Part shown: positions 45,271-54,140 of the stretch, piece after piece
How the letters are laid out: every line of letters begins with the position of its first letter
Numbering within the stretch: the first letter of the stretch is position 1
Source of the DNA: Nocardia pseudobrasiliensis NBRC 108224
Lineage (GTDB): Bacteria > Actinomycetota > Actinomycetes > Mycobacteriales > Mycobacteriaceae
Reading direction: 5' to 3'
Length of the DNA stretch: 64,000 nt
Assembly: GCF_001613105.1 (NCBI RefSeq)
Contig: NZ_BDBS01000002.1
Coordinates: 124,001-188,000, forward strand
Translations under genes and position numbers: made by a program
The notes under the pieces: generated by a model
The model's input: only the letters and a program-made list of their open reading frames with translations
Databases searched by the model: none
Told to the model about the DNA's origin: nothing

Positions 45271-45340
45271 GCCCACATAGATACGCAGGTCAGGCCCGGC
45301 GAATCGCCGGGCCTGACCTGTGCTATTCGACCCAACCCCG
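45271..45340. repeat. Island-flanking direct repeat, right copy (att-like)
   Basis: 61/70 identical to 37301-37370. It includes the bases GCCCACATAGATACGCAGG corresponding to the tRNA end, the full hairpin, and CCCAACCCCG. Similarity stops sharply at both ends. Confidence 0.7.
45286..45320. terminator. Duplicated tRNA-Ala-type hairpin
   Basis: The same 16-bp stem CAGGTCAGGCCCGGCG / CGCCGGGCCTGACCTG as after tRNA-Ala, with a changed loop (AAT) and T-tract altered to TGCT. No transcript leading into it is evident. Confidence 0.75.
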
Positions 45341-45522
45341 CTGATCTGAGTTCGCATCTATAGCGATCCAGATGGATCGGCATCTACCTGCTTTTTGTTT
45401 CCGATGGCAATCCCGAAGCTGCCCCGGATTACCTGCCGAATCCCAGTGTTACGGACCATATATGGACCATCTGATGTCGTCGCTTTACGGCGACGTTCTT
45501 CGTCGTTCCGGTTTGTCCAAGC

Positions 45523-45696
45523 ATGGCCGAGGCCGAGGCGATCATGTTGCGCGAGCACGACCGCCGTTTCGCCAAGGACCTGCCCGACATTGGATTCCGA
45601 TGGGAGCCCGACAGTCGGTTCGTCGGGCGAGTCGATGTGTTGACCGAGTTGGCGGCACTCCTTGAATGTCCTCGAGCCATCAGCGTCCGGGGATGA
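45523..45696 (+). CDS. Possible short ORF, unknown
   Basis: A 57-codon frame (MAEAEAIMLREHDRRFAKDL..., ending LTELAALLECPRAISVRG) with an amphipathic helical pattern and GC-rich third positions. The frame opens upstream to 45475, so it may be the 3' remnant of a longer gene. No ribosome-binding site or family is seen. Confidence 0.3.
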   Translation: MAEAEAIMLREHDRRFAKDLPDIGFRWEPDSRFVGRVDVLTELAALLECPRAISVRG

Positions 45697-46399
45697 CCGA
45701 TGCCGGAACGGATGGTGATGGCGTGCCCGGTGAAGGTGTATGCCCAGGTGATTCGGGGGTGCTGGGTGCCGACGGAGGTGGCGTCGACGGAGTGGCCGGC
45801 GCCTGGGGCGGGCGCTTGTCCCCGAGGGGGATTTGGTGGGCGATCGAATCCCGCATTCTCTGGAGGGTTTCCGGTTCGGCCGTGCTGCGGTTACGCAGCG
45901 ACGATTGCACTGCCTGCAGTTCCGCCGGGGTCAATTCGACGTCGCCGATGCGGGGTGCGACGGTATACCAGTTCTTCTCGGGCAGGAATCGGGTGGCGAA
46001 CAGGTAGCTCTTGCCCGCGGAGATCAAGGGATCATTGTCTACGAGCACGAGTTCTCCTTTGCCCGTGACATAGCCGCCTTGCTGGTTCACCGTGACGGAG
46101 TCGGGGAGTTCTCCTTTCAACGCCTTGATCATCGTCACGCGGAATTGGGTTTCGGGCAGCGTTGACATGCGGGTGTCGGTGCCGGACTTCTCCACGACCG
46201 TCCCGACGAAGATCGCATCCGCCCAGCCCGCCAGCTGGCGCTGGTCACCGGGGTCGAAGGCCCACGAGGGCTCCATGATTGTTGTCTGTACCCCGGGGTC
46301 CAAGGTGTCGGGGGTCGGGCCGCAGGCCACGGCTACCGCGCAGGCTGCCGCAGACACGGCGGTCGCTGCCATGGCCTTCCAGATCGTTTTCCGGTTCAT
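45680..46399 (-). CDS. Secreted protein or lipoprotein with Pro/Ser-rich tail, unknown
   Basis: A 239-residue exported protein: basic start MNRKTIWK, hydrophobic core (AMAATAVSAAACAVAVAC) and a Cys near residue 26 that could be a weak lipobox. A globular part (~40-165; WADAIFVGTVVEKSG ... FATRFLPEKNWYTVAPR) has an OB-like beta pattern. The tail (~195-239) is TPSTPPPSAPSTPESPG. It starts three bases from the stop of the upstream protease gene, so both are one operon. It may be an accessory or inhibitor of that protease (inference). Confidence 0.78.
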   Translation of the reverse strand: MNRKTIWKAMAATAVSAAACAVAVACGPTPDTLDPGVQTTIMEPSWAFDPGDQRQLAGWADAIFVGTVVEKSGTDTRMSTLPETQFRVTMIKALKGELPDSVTVNQQGGYVTGKGELVLVDNDPLISAGKSYLFATRFLPEKNWYTVAPRIGDVELTPAELQAVQSSLRNRSTAEPETLQRMRDSIAHQIPLGDKRPPQAPATPSTPPPSAPSTPESPGHTPSPGTPSPSVPASVIPGR

Positions 46400-46402
46400 T
46401 GC

Positions 46403-47626
46403 CTACCCCCACAACTGACGGTACGAGTCGATGTCGATCGGGCCGAGCTCGGTGTTGTCGTCGGTGTAGGCCGTCATGATCTGTCCCTGGCAACTGTGTT
46501 TCAGGCCGACCGCGTGCCCGAGCTCATGGATTGCGACGTGCCGGTTTTCGGCGTCGCTGTTGCTATCCATGAAGTGGGTGTTGAACATGATTCCGTCGTG
46601 GGTGGCGCCACGCGTGTATTGCCCTTCCCAGGAGACGTCGGGCAGGTTGATATCTGTTATTTCGAGTTTTTCCTCGGTACCGGCGGGAACGTCCGTGGTG
46701 ACATTGATGCGGCCCAGGCTGTTCCAGGTGCTGACACCGGTAGCCAATGCCGACCCGTACTTCGTTTTCGATTTGATCGTCATGCGCCGGTAGGTCACGT
46801 CGACGGAGTTGTTCTTGTCGGTCAGCGGGCCGACACCGGAGGTGATCCAGCCCTTTTCGAAGTACTGGCACTGGCCGACGTAGCCGCCCTTGCCGTTCAC
46901 GTTTCCGCCGCCGACCTCGTCGGAGGAAGGATAGCCGTAGCGGCCGTTCTCCCATCCCGCTTGCACCCACTGGTCACGGATCGCTCCCCAGACCGGATGG
47001 ACGCCGGTGCGCGATGAGTAGTACAACTCGCCACCCTGCATGTGCTGACCGGCACCGCCGTCGCGCGCGCGGAACTCGTCGCTGGTCGGGAACCCGAGCT
47101 GGCCGTTCTCCCAGCCGAGCGATTCCCACTTGTCCCGAATCAATCCCCAGATGTTGTGCGCGTCGGTCGCGCCCGACCAGTAGATCGACCCGCCCTCGAA
47201 GTGGTTGAATGCTCCCGGCTTCTGGGGTGTCGGGGTCTCTCTGGTGGTCGGATACTTCAATGTCCCGTTCTCCCAGCCGAGTTCCCCCCACTTGTCCCGA
47301 ATCCTACCGCCGATCTGATGGGCGTGACCGTTGGTCACCAGGGGATGCCAGTAGATGGAGCTGTTCTTCTCGAAGGCCTGCCAGCGACCTCCGCGTCCGG
47401 CATCGGATTCAGGGTTTGTCGCGTTGCCGAAGAAATCGAACCCACCGGCCTCGTCGTACTCGACCTTGATCGCCCCGCCGATAGGGTAGGGCGGATCAGC
47501 CGGTCGGGCCGCTGCGCCCGCGGGATCGAAAGCGAGCACGGTGATCGCCACGAGGACCGAGGCGGCACGGACCACACGGGTCCGGCGCCGCCGATCGCGT
47601 CTCGGGTGCTGTCGACAGGATGTCAT
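46403..47626 (-). CDS. Secreted LGFP-repeat metzincin protease
   Basis: A ~407-residue secreted protein. It has a signal peptide (basic RRDRRRRTRVV, then AASVLVAITVLAF) and four LGFP-type repeats (WGELGWENGTLKYPT, WESLGWENGQLGFPT, WVQAGWENGRYGYPS and an N-terminal one). LGFP repeats are thought to bind the arabinogalactan-mycolate wall. A C-terminal metzincin domain has the zinc site IHELGHAVGLKH (HExxHxxGxxH). ATG 47626 with GAGGGGGACG is favoured over a longer frame. It is probably a wall-associated matrixin-type endopeptidase. Confidence 0.87.
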   Translation of the reverse strand: MTSCRQHPRRDRRRRTRVVRAASVLVAITVLAFDPAGAAARPADPPYPIGGAIKVEYDEAGGFDFFGNATNPESDAGRGGRWQAFEKNSSIYWHPLVTNGHAHQIGGRIRDKWGELGWENGTLKYPTTRETPTPQKPGAFNHFEGGSIYWSGATDAHNIWGLIRDKWESLGWENGQLGFPTSDEFRARDGGAGQHMQGGELYYSSRTGVHPVWGAIRDQWVQAGWENGRYGYPSSDEVGGGNVNGKGGYVGQCQYFEKGWITSGVGPLTDKNNSVDVTYRRMTIKSKTKYGSALATGVSTWNSLGRINVTTDVPAGTEEKLEITDINLPDVSWEGQYTRGATHDGIMFNTHFMDSNSDAENRHVAIHELGHAVGLKHSCQGQIMTAYTDDNTELGPIDIDSYRQLWG

Positions 47627-48011
47627 AACGTCCCCCTCATTGCCCCTCGCCAGGAGAAGATCATCCTCGAGCGTTGAAATCCACACTGGCTCAAGGTGAT
47701 TGACTGCGATCATCATGCTAAACGAACGATCTACCGGAGCTGCCGATAATCTGCCGAACGGAATGAATCGCCCCATGCACCCTGTCGGCTACCCCTAGTC
47801 GGCGTGCCGATCTCGCTGTGGCAGCCGCAGAGGTCCAGTTGGGTGGGTATATCGCGACGTAGATCCGTCAGAGTCGCCGTGCTTGTATCCGTTCGCAACC
47901 ATTTTCACCGCTCAGCGATGGAGACACGTTAGTGCTGGTGAGTTGGCGGGGTTCGAGGGACGAATCGGGAGCCGTGCCGAGCTTCCTGATACCAGCCGCG
48001 CGGGCGAGTTC
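47627..48011. other. Intergenic region
   Basis: 385 bp upstream of the LGFP protease, downstream of the leftward lipase. It holds the protease promoter; no gene is recognised. Confidence 0.5.
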
Positions 48012-49190
48012 TCAGGACTGGTTGTGCAGTTGTTGTGCGACCCAGTCGATAGCCCAGTCGGCTGTCGCTGGGTCGTTGTGGTCGACGGGGCCGACATGGT
48101 CGTCGACATTCGTGCCGAGCTGCCGCATGTGTGCCACCGCGGCGGTTGTCCACTCCGGGAGTATGAGCGTGTCTTCACTGCCTCGGGCGATGAAGGTCGG
48201 CAGAGTGTGAGGGGAGCGAGGTAATGCGTTGTCGGAGAGGAAGGTTTGGAAATCGGTGCGTGCGCGAGGAGTTGAGAACGACACGTCGGAAGGGCGTGCC
48301 AGAGCCGCGATCGCGGCTTTCTGCGGGTTGTCGACGGTGGTGCATTGCAGCAAGGTCGATGCTCCCGCGGCGAGTACGCCGTGCACGACCTCAGTCGGGG
48401 GCAGCGATGGGTCTGTCGAGGCGGCGACCGCGGCGGCCACCAGCGGCATCCCGGCTTCTTGGCTGAGTGTCAGTCTGCCCTGGTCGATCAAGTCCGGCAT
48501 GGCGGCGAGGTCGAGCGCGGGGGAAGCCAGTGCCAGGGCGCGCAGCCGTAGTTCCGGAGCGTATCGCGGGGCCATCTCGGCTGCGGATTCCGCGGCGTGG
48601 CCCCCTTCCGAGATACCGAGAAGCGTTGTCGTGGTAGCGATGTCGGAAGTCAGCTGCCGTACCGCGCGAATGGAATCCAGGATGTCGGCGCCGGCGACGG
48701 CCGTGTTGAGCGCCGGATGCGGCCCCGGGGTGCCCAACCCCTGGTAATCGGTCATCACCACCGCCCAACCGCGCCCGATGAGTCGTTGCACTACGGGCAG
48801 GGACCCGTACATGCTCGGGTCCGCGGAAGGCGCGCACTGTTCGAGCATGCCCGCGAAGCCGTGGCCCAGCGCGATCAACGGCCAGCCCTCCCGGGGTTTC
48901 ATACCGGCGGGCGTGAGGTAGACGCCGCTGACCACCGCTGGTTTCCCCGCGAGGCCAGTGGAGCGATAGACGAATCGCCTCGCCTCGCCGACCGTCGATG
49001 CGAGCTGGGGATCCAGGTGATCGTCGGGACCGGTCTGAAGCAGGGTTCCCGCGGCGACGTCCGACGCGGGGGATGCGCAAATCTGGGGCGCGGCAATCAC
49101 ATGCGCGAAACCGATCGCGCCCGCTGTCAGCAGTGCCGCCGTGAAGGGGCGGCCTGGCTTGCGGCGGCCGAGGTGGAGGAGGCGACGCAT
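48012..49190 (-). CDS. Secreted LIP-family lipase/alpha-beta hydrolase
   Basis: A ~392-residue secretory lipase. Signal peptide: MRRLLHLGRRKPGRP then AALLTAGAIGFAHVIA. Oxyanion region ALGHGFAGMLEQCAP, nucleophile elbow GISEGGHAAE, late His in DHVGPVDHNDPATADWA. It is distantly related to the lipase at 27365. GGAG six bases before ATG 49190 decides this start over ATG 49220. It is preceded by an AT-rich palindrome. Confidence 0.86.
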   Translation of the reverse strand: MRRLLHLGRRKPGRPFTAALLTAGAIGFAHVIAAPQICASPASDVAAGTLLQTGPDDHLDPQLASTVGEARRFVYRSTGLAGKPAVVSGVYLTPAGMKPREGWPLIALGHGFAGMLEQCAPSADPSMYGSLPVVQRLIGRGWAVVMTDYQGLGTPGPHPALNTAVAGADILDSIRAVRQLTSDIATTTTLLGISEGGHAAESAAEMAPRYAPELRLRALALASPALDLAAMPDLIDQGRLTLSQEAGMPLVAAAVAASTDPSLPPTEVVHGVLAAGASTLLQCTTVDNPQKAAIAALARPSDVSFSTPRARTDFQTFLSDNALPRSPHTLPTFIARGSEDTLILPEWTTAAVAHMRQLGTNVDDHVGPVDHNDPATADWAIDWVAQQLHNQS

Positions 49191-49213
49191 TTCCGCTCCG
49201 ATCCCGCTATCAA

Positions 49214-49227
49214 ATTCCATATGGAAT
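49214..49227. promoter_or_regulatory. Perfect palindrome ATTCCATATGGAAT
   Basis: A 14-bp AT-rich perfect palindrome lies 24 bases upstream of the lipase start, with CAATATTG just beyond. An AT-rich dyad in such GC-rich DNA is a good operator candidate. Confidence 0.45.
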
Positions 49228-50185
49228 CAATATTGTTGTGGATCATCCTTCCCACGGCGGCGCCCACTGGTCAATATGGAAAGCCAGTGCTCACTATCAC
49301 GTCTGCCGCAGCTCACTCGATCCGCGCTACTTGCCTTCTTTCACTCCCGACCGCCGGTCCAGTTGCTGCTTCCGGGTGAGCGCCCGAGCCCGGTACGGAC
49401 CGCGGGTGCCGAGGGCGGGGATGGCTGCGGCGAGTCGTCCACCGATCTCGAGCAGTAGTCGGCCGATGGGTACGGCTGTTCCGTTGCACCACAGGATGTT
49501 GCGGTCGATGGAGGCGTAGGGGCCGACTCCGATCCGAATGCTTGCCGGCCGCAGAGCAAAGGCCCTCTTGCCGGTGGAATCGCTACCGCTGGCGCGGGTC
49601 TCGCTGCGCACAATATCGCGCTCGGCGTCGTCGGAGCGATCGCATGCGTATTGACCTTCTATGGACCGTGCTGGACTCTGACACCGCGGCGGCAAGCGCG
49701 TCGCTGGCAGCGCTTCCTCGCAGACCATGGCGTCCTCGATCTCGCCTCGTCGGAACTTGCGGTCGATACGAACTCTGAGCGATGGCCTGCCCGGCTCGAT
49801 TCGGTCATCGAATACCTTGTGCGCGAACAACTCCCGGACATCGTTACCGCCTGCCGCCCCGATCGATAGCTGCCGTGCTCGTGGCGGTGCGCATGACCGG
49901 TCCGGCCGCGAGTGTGCTGCTGCGCGACCCGATCGACGACGGGGACTCGGACGATCTCACTCGCTGGCGCGGGTGATCCCAACGGCGCCTTGGTATTACG
50001 GGCTTGTGACCAGCCCTCCTGCGCCACGGTGTGTGTCGCGTCGCGCCGTATTGACCAGGAGTGCGGCAATCTGATTGACTCTCAGTAAAGTCAAAAATTC
50101 GTAGTCGATACGGACGGGCGGCTGACGCAGCGGCCCTGGTGTGACTGATGCCGGGTTCGGCGTACCCGAGTAAGGCAGGCGGCTG
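49228..50185. other. Intergenic region with decayed coding remnants
   Basis: About 960 bp between the leftward lipase and rightward sulfatase. A TTG-started frame at 49651-49869 (RRWQRFLADHGVLDLASSE ... LDSVIEYLVREQLPDIVTA) has a protein-like pattern, but no ribosome-binding site or recognised family. Likely relic DNA. Confidence 0.4.
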
Positions 50186-51877
50186 ATGCGTGCGGTCCTG
50201 ATGTTGTTCGACAGTCTCAGTCGCCGGTTACTGCCGCCCTATGGCTCCGAGTGGGTACACGCACCGAACTTCACCCGGCTCGCCGCGCACACGGTGCGGT
50301 TCGACAACTGCTACGGCGGCTCGATGCCGTGCATGCCCGCCCGCCGCGAAATGCACACCGGCCGCCACAATTTCCTGCACCGCTCCTGGGGACCGTTGGA
50401 GCCGTTCGACGATTCCGTGCCGGAGATGCTGTCCGCGGCGGGGATATATCCGCACCTGGTCACCGACCACCCGCACTACTGGGAGGACGGCGGTGCGACC
50501 TACCACAGCCGATTCCGCACCTTCGAGTTCTTCCGCGGTCAGGAGGGCGACACGTGGAAGGGGCAGGTCGCCGATCCGCCGCAGCCGCAGAGTCCGCGTC
50601 GGGTTCGTCACCATCTGTGGCGGCAGGATCTGGTGAACCGGCGGTACCTGACGCGAGCCGAGGATCACCCACAGGTCCGGACGGTGAACGCCGGTCTCGA
50701 GTTCATTCGCACCAATCACGCCGACGACGCGTGGTTCGTGCAGATCGAGTGCTTCGACCCGCACGAACCGTACTTCTCCCACCGCGACTACGCGCGCCAC
50801 TATCCCGACCTCGATGCCGACAGCGATGCCCCTGCGTGGCCCGATTACAAACGGGTGGAAGAGGATTCGGACACCGTGCGGCGCACGCGCGCCGAATACG
50901 CCGCGCTGCTCACCATGTGCGACGCGTCGCTGGGGCGGGTCCTGGACGTCTTCGATGAGCTGGGCCTGTGGGACGACACGCTGCTGATCGTCTGCACCGA
51001 CCACGGTTTCCTACTCGGAGAGCACGGCTGGTGGGGCAAGAATGTGCAGCCCTGGTACGACGAGAACATCCATACGCCGCTGTTCGTCTGGGATCCGGTG
51101 GCTCGGACGAAGGCGGGCACCTGCCGGGATCTGGTGCAGACCATCGACTTCGGCCCCACTCTGCTGGATTTCTTCGGCCTCGAGCCCGCCGCGGATATGC
51201 GTGGCCGATCCCTGCTGCCGCTGCTGCGCGAGCCGACGCCGGGCCGACACCGCGCGGGCGCACTGTTCGGGGTCTTCGGCGGGCATGTCAATGTCACCGA
51301 CGGGCGGTATGTGTATCTGCGGGCCCCGGCCGCGCCGGGCAATTCGCCGCTGTTCGAGCACACCCTGATGCCCACGCATATGGCCTCCCGTTTCACCCCG
51401 GCCGAATTGGCGAACGCGGAGTTGGTCGGCCCGCTCCCGTTCACCAAGAGCGTTCCGGTGCTGCGCGTATCCGGCTTCGCCGTGGGCGACCCGTTCGCCT
51501 TCGGCACCGGTCTGTTCGACCTGGAAAGCGATCCGCATCAGGAGAATCCGCTCGTCGACGACGAGCTCGAACTGCGAATGATCGACCTGCTCGTGGAGCT
51601 CATGCGTGCCAACGACGCACCGGACTCCCAATTCGTCCGCCTCGGCCTTCCGCTCGAGGGGAAGGCCGATTCTCCTGGCACGATGCCCTCGCCTACTGCG
51701 ACTGGGCCGGCCGACGTCTGCCGACCGAAGCGCAGTGGGAATTCGCCGCGCGCGGCGGCCTTTCCGGAGCTCGCTATCCCTGGGGTGACGAGGCGCCGGG
51801 CGCCGACGGTCGGTGGCGGGCGAATATCTGGCAGGGCGATTTCCCGACCGTCAACACCCGGGAGGACGGATTACTGA
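50186..51877 (+). CDS. Cys-type sulfatase, 3' end altered
   Basis: A sulfatase of the alkaline phosphatase superfamily. The modification motif is [14 protein letters not shown] (C49-x-P-x-R), so the Cys must be turned into formylglycine. Metal ligands appear in MLFDSLSRR and [16 protein letters not shown]. The family sequence ends about residue 490 ([10 protein letters not shown]). The last ~70 codons are out-of-frame readthrough of the neighbouring formylglycine-generating enzyme fragment, indicating a deletion near 51655. Substrate unknown. Confidence 0.87.
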   Translation: MRAVLMLFDSLSRRLLPPYGSEWVHAPNFTRLAAHTVRFDNCYGGSMPCMPARREMHTGRHNFLHRSWGPLEPFDDSVPEMLSAAGIYPHLVTDHPHYWEDGGATYHSRFRTFEFFRGQEGDTWKGQVADPPQPQSPRRVRHHLWRQDLVNRRYLTRAEDHPQVRTVNAGLEFIRTNHADDAWFVQIECFDPHEPYFSHRDYARHYPDLDADSDAPAWPDYKRVEEDSDTVRRTRAEYAALLTMCDASLGRVLDVFDELGLWDDTLLIVCTDHGFLLGEHGWWGKNVQPWYDENIHTPLFVWDPVARTKAGTCRDLVQTIDFGPTLLDFFGLEPAADMRGRSLLPLLREPTPGRHRAGALFGVFGGHVNVTDGRYVYLRAPAAPGNSPLFEHTLMPTHMASRFTPAELANAELVGPLPFTKSVPVLRVSGFAVGDPFAFGTGLFDLESDPHQENPLVDDELELRMIDLLVELMRANDAPDSQFVRLGLPLEGKADSPGTMPSPTATGPADVCRPKRSGNSPRAAAFPELAIPGVTRRRAPTVGGGRISGRAISRPSTPGRTDY

Positions 51878-52170
51878 CCACCGCGCCGGTCCGCTCCTAT
51901 CAGCCCAATGGATACGGACTGTGGCAGATGGCTGGCAATGTCTGGGAGTGGTGCTTCGATCGATTCTCTCCGAACACCTACAGCCACAACGCCAGAGCGG
52001 AGCATGTGCGCGATCCGCAGGGCGCGGCTGTGGGGGAGTCGCGGGTGCTGCGCGGCGGCTCGTATCTCTGTCACGATAGTTACTGCACTCGGTACCGCAC
52101 TGCCGCTCGCTCATCGAACACACCGGATTCCACCATGGGGAATACTGGTTTCCGTACCGTCGCCGCATGA
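51661..52170 (+). pseudogene. Formylglycine-generating enzyme, C-terminal half
   Basis: About 169 residues of an FGE/sulfatase-modifying factor: [56 protein letters not shown], and the active-site pair in [16 protein letters not shown]. The N-terminal ~130 residues are missing and there is no start codon in place. The frame differs from the sulfatase. The two genes were originally an enzyme-substrate operon, now joined by a deletion. Confidence 0.88.
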
Positions 52171-52199
52171 TTGCCAGTGTCCAACTGGATCTCGCTCGG

Positions 52200-52517
52200 T
52201 TACGTCGGGTGATCCAATTGGGGTGCGGCGTGCATGAATACCTCGTCTCGAGTGGTGAACAGGGTGGGCAGCGTCTGTCGATGTGCCTGGGCGCGATGAC
52301 AATCCGGGTCGGCGCGCACGTCGCGCTGGATGCGCTCGTAGGTATCGCGGTCGTCGTACTCCCACACCGCGACCACACGATCATCGTCGGTTTGCCATCG
52401 CCCGATGAGTCGGGCCCCGTGGCGCAGTTGGACAGGTAGCAGCCAGTCCCGGAAGAACTCGTGGAAGATCGTGAGGTTCTCGGGGACGGCATCGTAGATT
52501 CGCATTCGGTAGAGCAC
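52200..52517 (-). CDS. NIPSNAP-family protein
   Basis: A 105-residue NIPSNAP (dimeric alpha-beta barrel) protein: YRMRIYDAVPENLTIFHEFF, LLPVQLRHGARLIGRWQ, DRVVAVWEYDDRDTYERIQ. Function unknown. GTG 52517 or ATG 52505 may be the start. It converges on the FGE remnant. Confidence 0.85.
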   Translation of the reverse strand: MLYRMRIYDAVPENLTIFHEFFRDWLLPVQLRHGARLIGRWQTDDDRVVAVWEYDDRDTYERIQRDVRADPDCHRAQAHRQTLPTLFTTRDEVFMHAAPQLDHPT

Positions 52518-52562
52518 AGTGCATTCTCGCTTGGCACGCCCACCTCAGAATATGGTGGGCCG

Positions 52563-53000
52563 GTGTATGTTCCGTGCTCGGAGTTTCGGCGGACCCCCTT
52601 GGAGCGGGCTGATCAGGAGCTTGCGTGGTGTCGTGCCGATCAGTGGTTCTTCGCCGCTGGCGCTTGCCATATTCTGGCCTTCGCGTTTCTCGAGGTGTAT
52701 CCGGCCGGGTTCGCGGTGATGGGGCTGTGGCCGGAGGGTGGGGCTGATCCCGGTCATGTGTATGTCTCCGATGGGGTTTGGGCTTTCGATCATGGTGGGT
52801 GGACTCTCGAGGCCGAGTTGGTCGAGGTCAGCCGGGCGGCCGAGCCGGGGGCGCGGTATCGATGTCAGCGAATAGATCTGGGTCTCGCGGAGTTGTGTGC
52901 TCGGTATTGGTATCGGACGCGGGTCGAGTTCGCTCATGATCCCTGGCGGCGTGCGCTCGCGTATGTGGGACGGTTCGAGGATCCGCGTGGGTGTAATTGA
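52563..53000 (+). CDS. Hypothetical protein, unknown
   Basis: A ~145-residue protein (VYVPCSEFRRTPLERADQEL...), rich in aromatics (WCRADQWFFAAGACHILAF; YWYRTRVEFAHDPWRR). No family is recognised. Codon use is normal. It overlaps the HIT frame by four bases if that protein begins at 52997. GTG 52563 is assumed; 52461 is also open. Confidence 0.65.
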   Translation: MYVPCSEFRRTPLERADQELAWCRADQWFFAAGACHILAFAFLEVYPAGFAVMGLWPEGGADPGHVYVSDGVWAFDHGGWTLEAELVEVSRAAEPGARYRCQRIDLGLAELCARYWYRTRVEFAHDPWRRALAYVGRFEDPRGCN

Positions 53001-53053
53001 CCCTGGTCGTGCTGGGCTCGGCGGGTGGTGAACTTTCTGGGTACTGTCGCGGG

Positions 53054-53497
53054 GTGGGGAACGAGTGCTTGATCTGTGCGAAGCATCGTGGTGTCGGTCG
53101 TTTGGTGGGGCCGGTGATCTACTCGGATCGACTCGTTGTTGTGACACATCGTCCGCTGTCGGAGGGAGCGGCGATGCCTGGCTATCTGTTCGTCGAGACG
53201 GTGCGGCACGCAGCGGCTTTGGCCGATTTGGGTGATGCCGAGGCGGCCGCTGTGGGGTGGGCGGTTCGGCGGGCCGCGTGTGCGTTGCGGGGGGAGCTTG
53301 CGCCCGAGTTCGTGTTCTCCGCGGTTACGGGTCGTAGCGTGGCGCATTTTCATCAGCATGTGTTTGTTCGTCCGCGGGGCACGCCGGATGAGGTGTACTG
53401 GTTCGACTCCTGGAGTGATGGTCCTCGTATCGACGGACCTGGCTTGAATACGTTATGCGAACGTCTCGCAACATATTTCGATCACGTGGTTCGGTGA
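53054..53497 (+). CDS. HIT-family hydrolase
   Basis: A ~147-residue histidine-triad protein. A zinc-like start (NECLICAKHRG) is followed by AAMPGYLFVETVRHAAALAD and the triad VAHFHQHVFVR (HxHxHxx). HIT enzymes cleave dinucleoside polyphosphates or nucleoside phosphoramidates. GTG 53054 directly precedes the conserved start; GTG/ATG upstream to 52997 remain possible. Confidence 0.85.
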   Translation: MGNECLICAKHRGVGRLVGPVIYSDRLVVVTHRPLSEGAAMPGYLFVETVRHAAALADLGDAEAAAVGWAVRRAACALRGELAPEFVFSAVTGRSVAHFHQHVFVRPRGTPDEVYWFDSWSDGPRIDGPGLNTLCERLATYFDHVVR

Positions 53498-53736
53498 AGT
53501 GTGCCGTTTGGGCAGCCGGTACGAAACCTCGCGCGGACGTGCGCGCTTATGTCCGGATGACGCCGGGATTGCGCTCGGGTTCCTAATCTCGACGGTGGCT
53601 CGGCCGGGTGGCCGGGGTGCGGGTTGACAACCCGTGGTCGTATGGATCGGAGAGATTCGATGGGCATTGCTGTCGTGGGGATTGCCGGGGTGGTCGCGTT
53701 GGCGGTTCCGGGGATGGGGCGAGGGTAGGTCGCGAT

Positions 53737-54138
53737 ATGAGTGTGGCGCGTTCGGTCAGCCGGGCATTGCATGCCGCGGTCGAGGCGGGGGACAAGGATG
53801 CCTGGTTGGAGATGTTCGCGGCCGATGCCGTTGTCGAAGATCCGGTCGGGCCTTCGGATTTCGATCCGAAAGGTCGGGGACACCGTGGGCTCGAGGAGAT
53901 TTCGGCGTTCTGGGACAAGGCCATCGCGCACAACGATTCGATCGAGTTTCTGATCGCGGACTCCTTCGCCTGCGGGAACGAGGTCGCCTTCACCGGCACG
54001 GTTCGCAGCAGCAGCGGCGGGCAGACGCTCGATGCCGAGGGCGTATTCACCTATCGGGTGAACGAGGCGGGCAAAATCATTGCCCTGCGGGCGTTCTGGG
54101 AGTTCGAGCGCACCGTGCGGACCATCCGGCCCGCCTGA
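53737..54138 (+). CDS. SnoaL/NTF2-like protein
   Basis: A 133-residue cone-fold protein: VSRALHAAVEAGDKDAWLEMF, AADAVVEDPVGPSDFDP, and EGVFTYRVNEAGKIIALRAFW. This is the SnoaL-like polyketide cyclase/ketosteroid isomerase fold; the ligand is unknown. ATG 53737 fits the family start. Confidence 0.85.
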   Translation: MSVARSVSRALHAAVEAGDKDAWLEMFAADAVVEDPVGPSDFDPKGRGHRGLEEISAFWDKAIAHNDSIEFLIADSFACGNEVAFTGTVRSSSGGQTLDAEGVFTYRVNEAGKIIALRAFWEFERTVRTIRPA

Positions 54139-54140
54139 GC

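Larger units (their letters stand above)
44962..45522. other. Right end of the island, no gene recognised
   Basis: About 560 bp. It holds the promoter of the membrane effector, the right copy of the island repeat, and the palindrome CCATATATGG (45456-45465) flanked by GGACCAT direct repeats. No coding frame is convincing. Confidence 0.5.
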
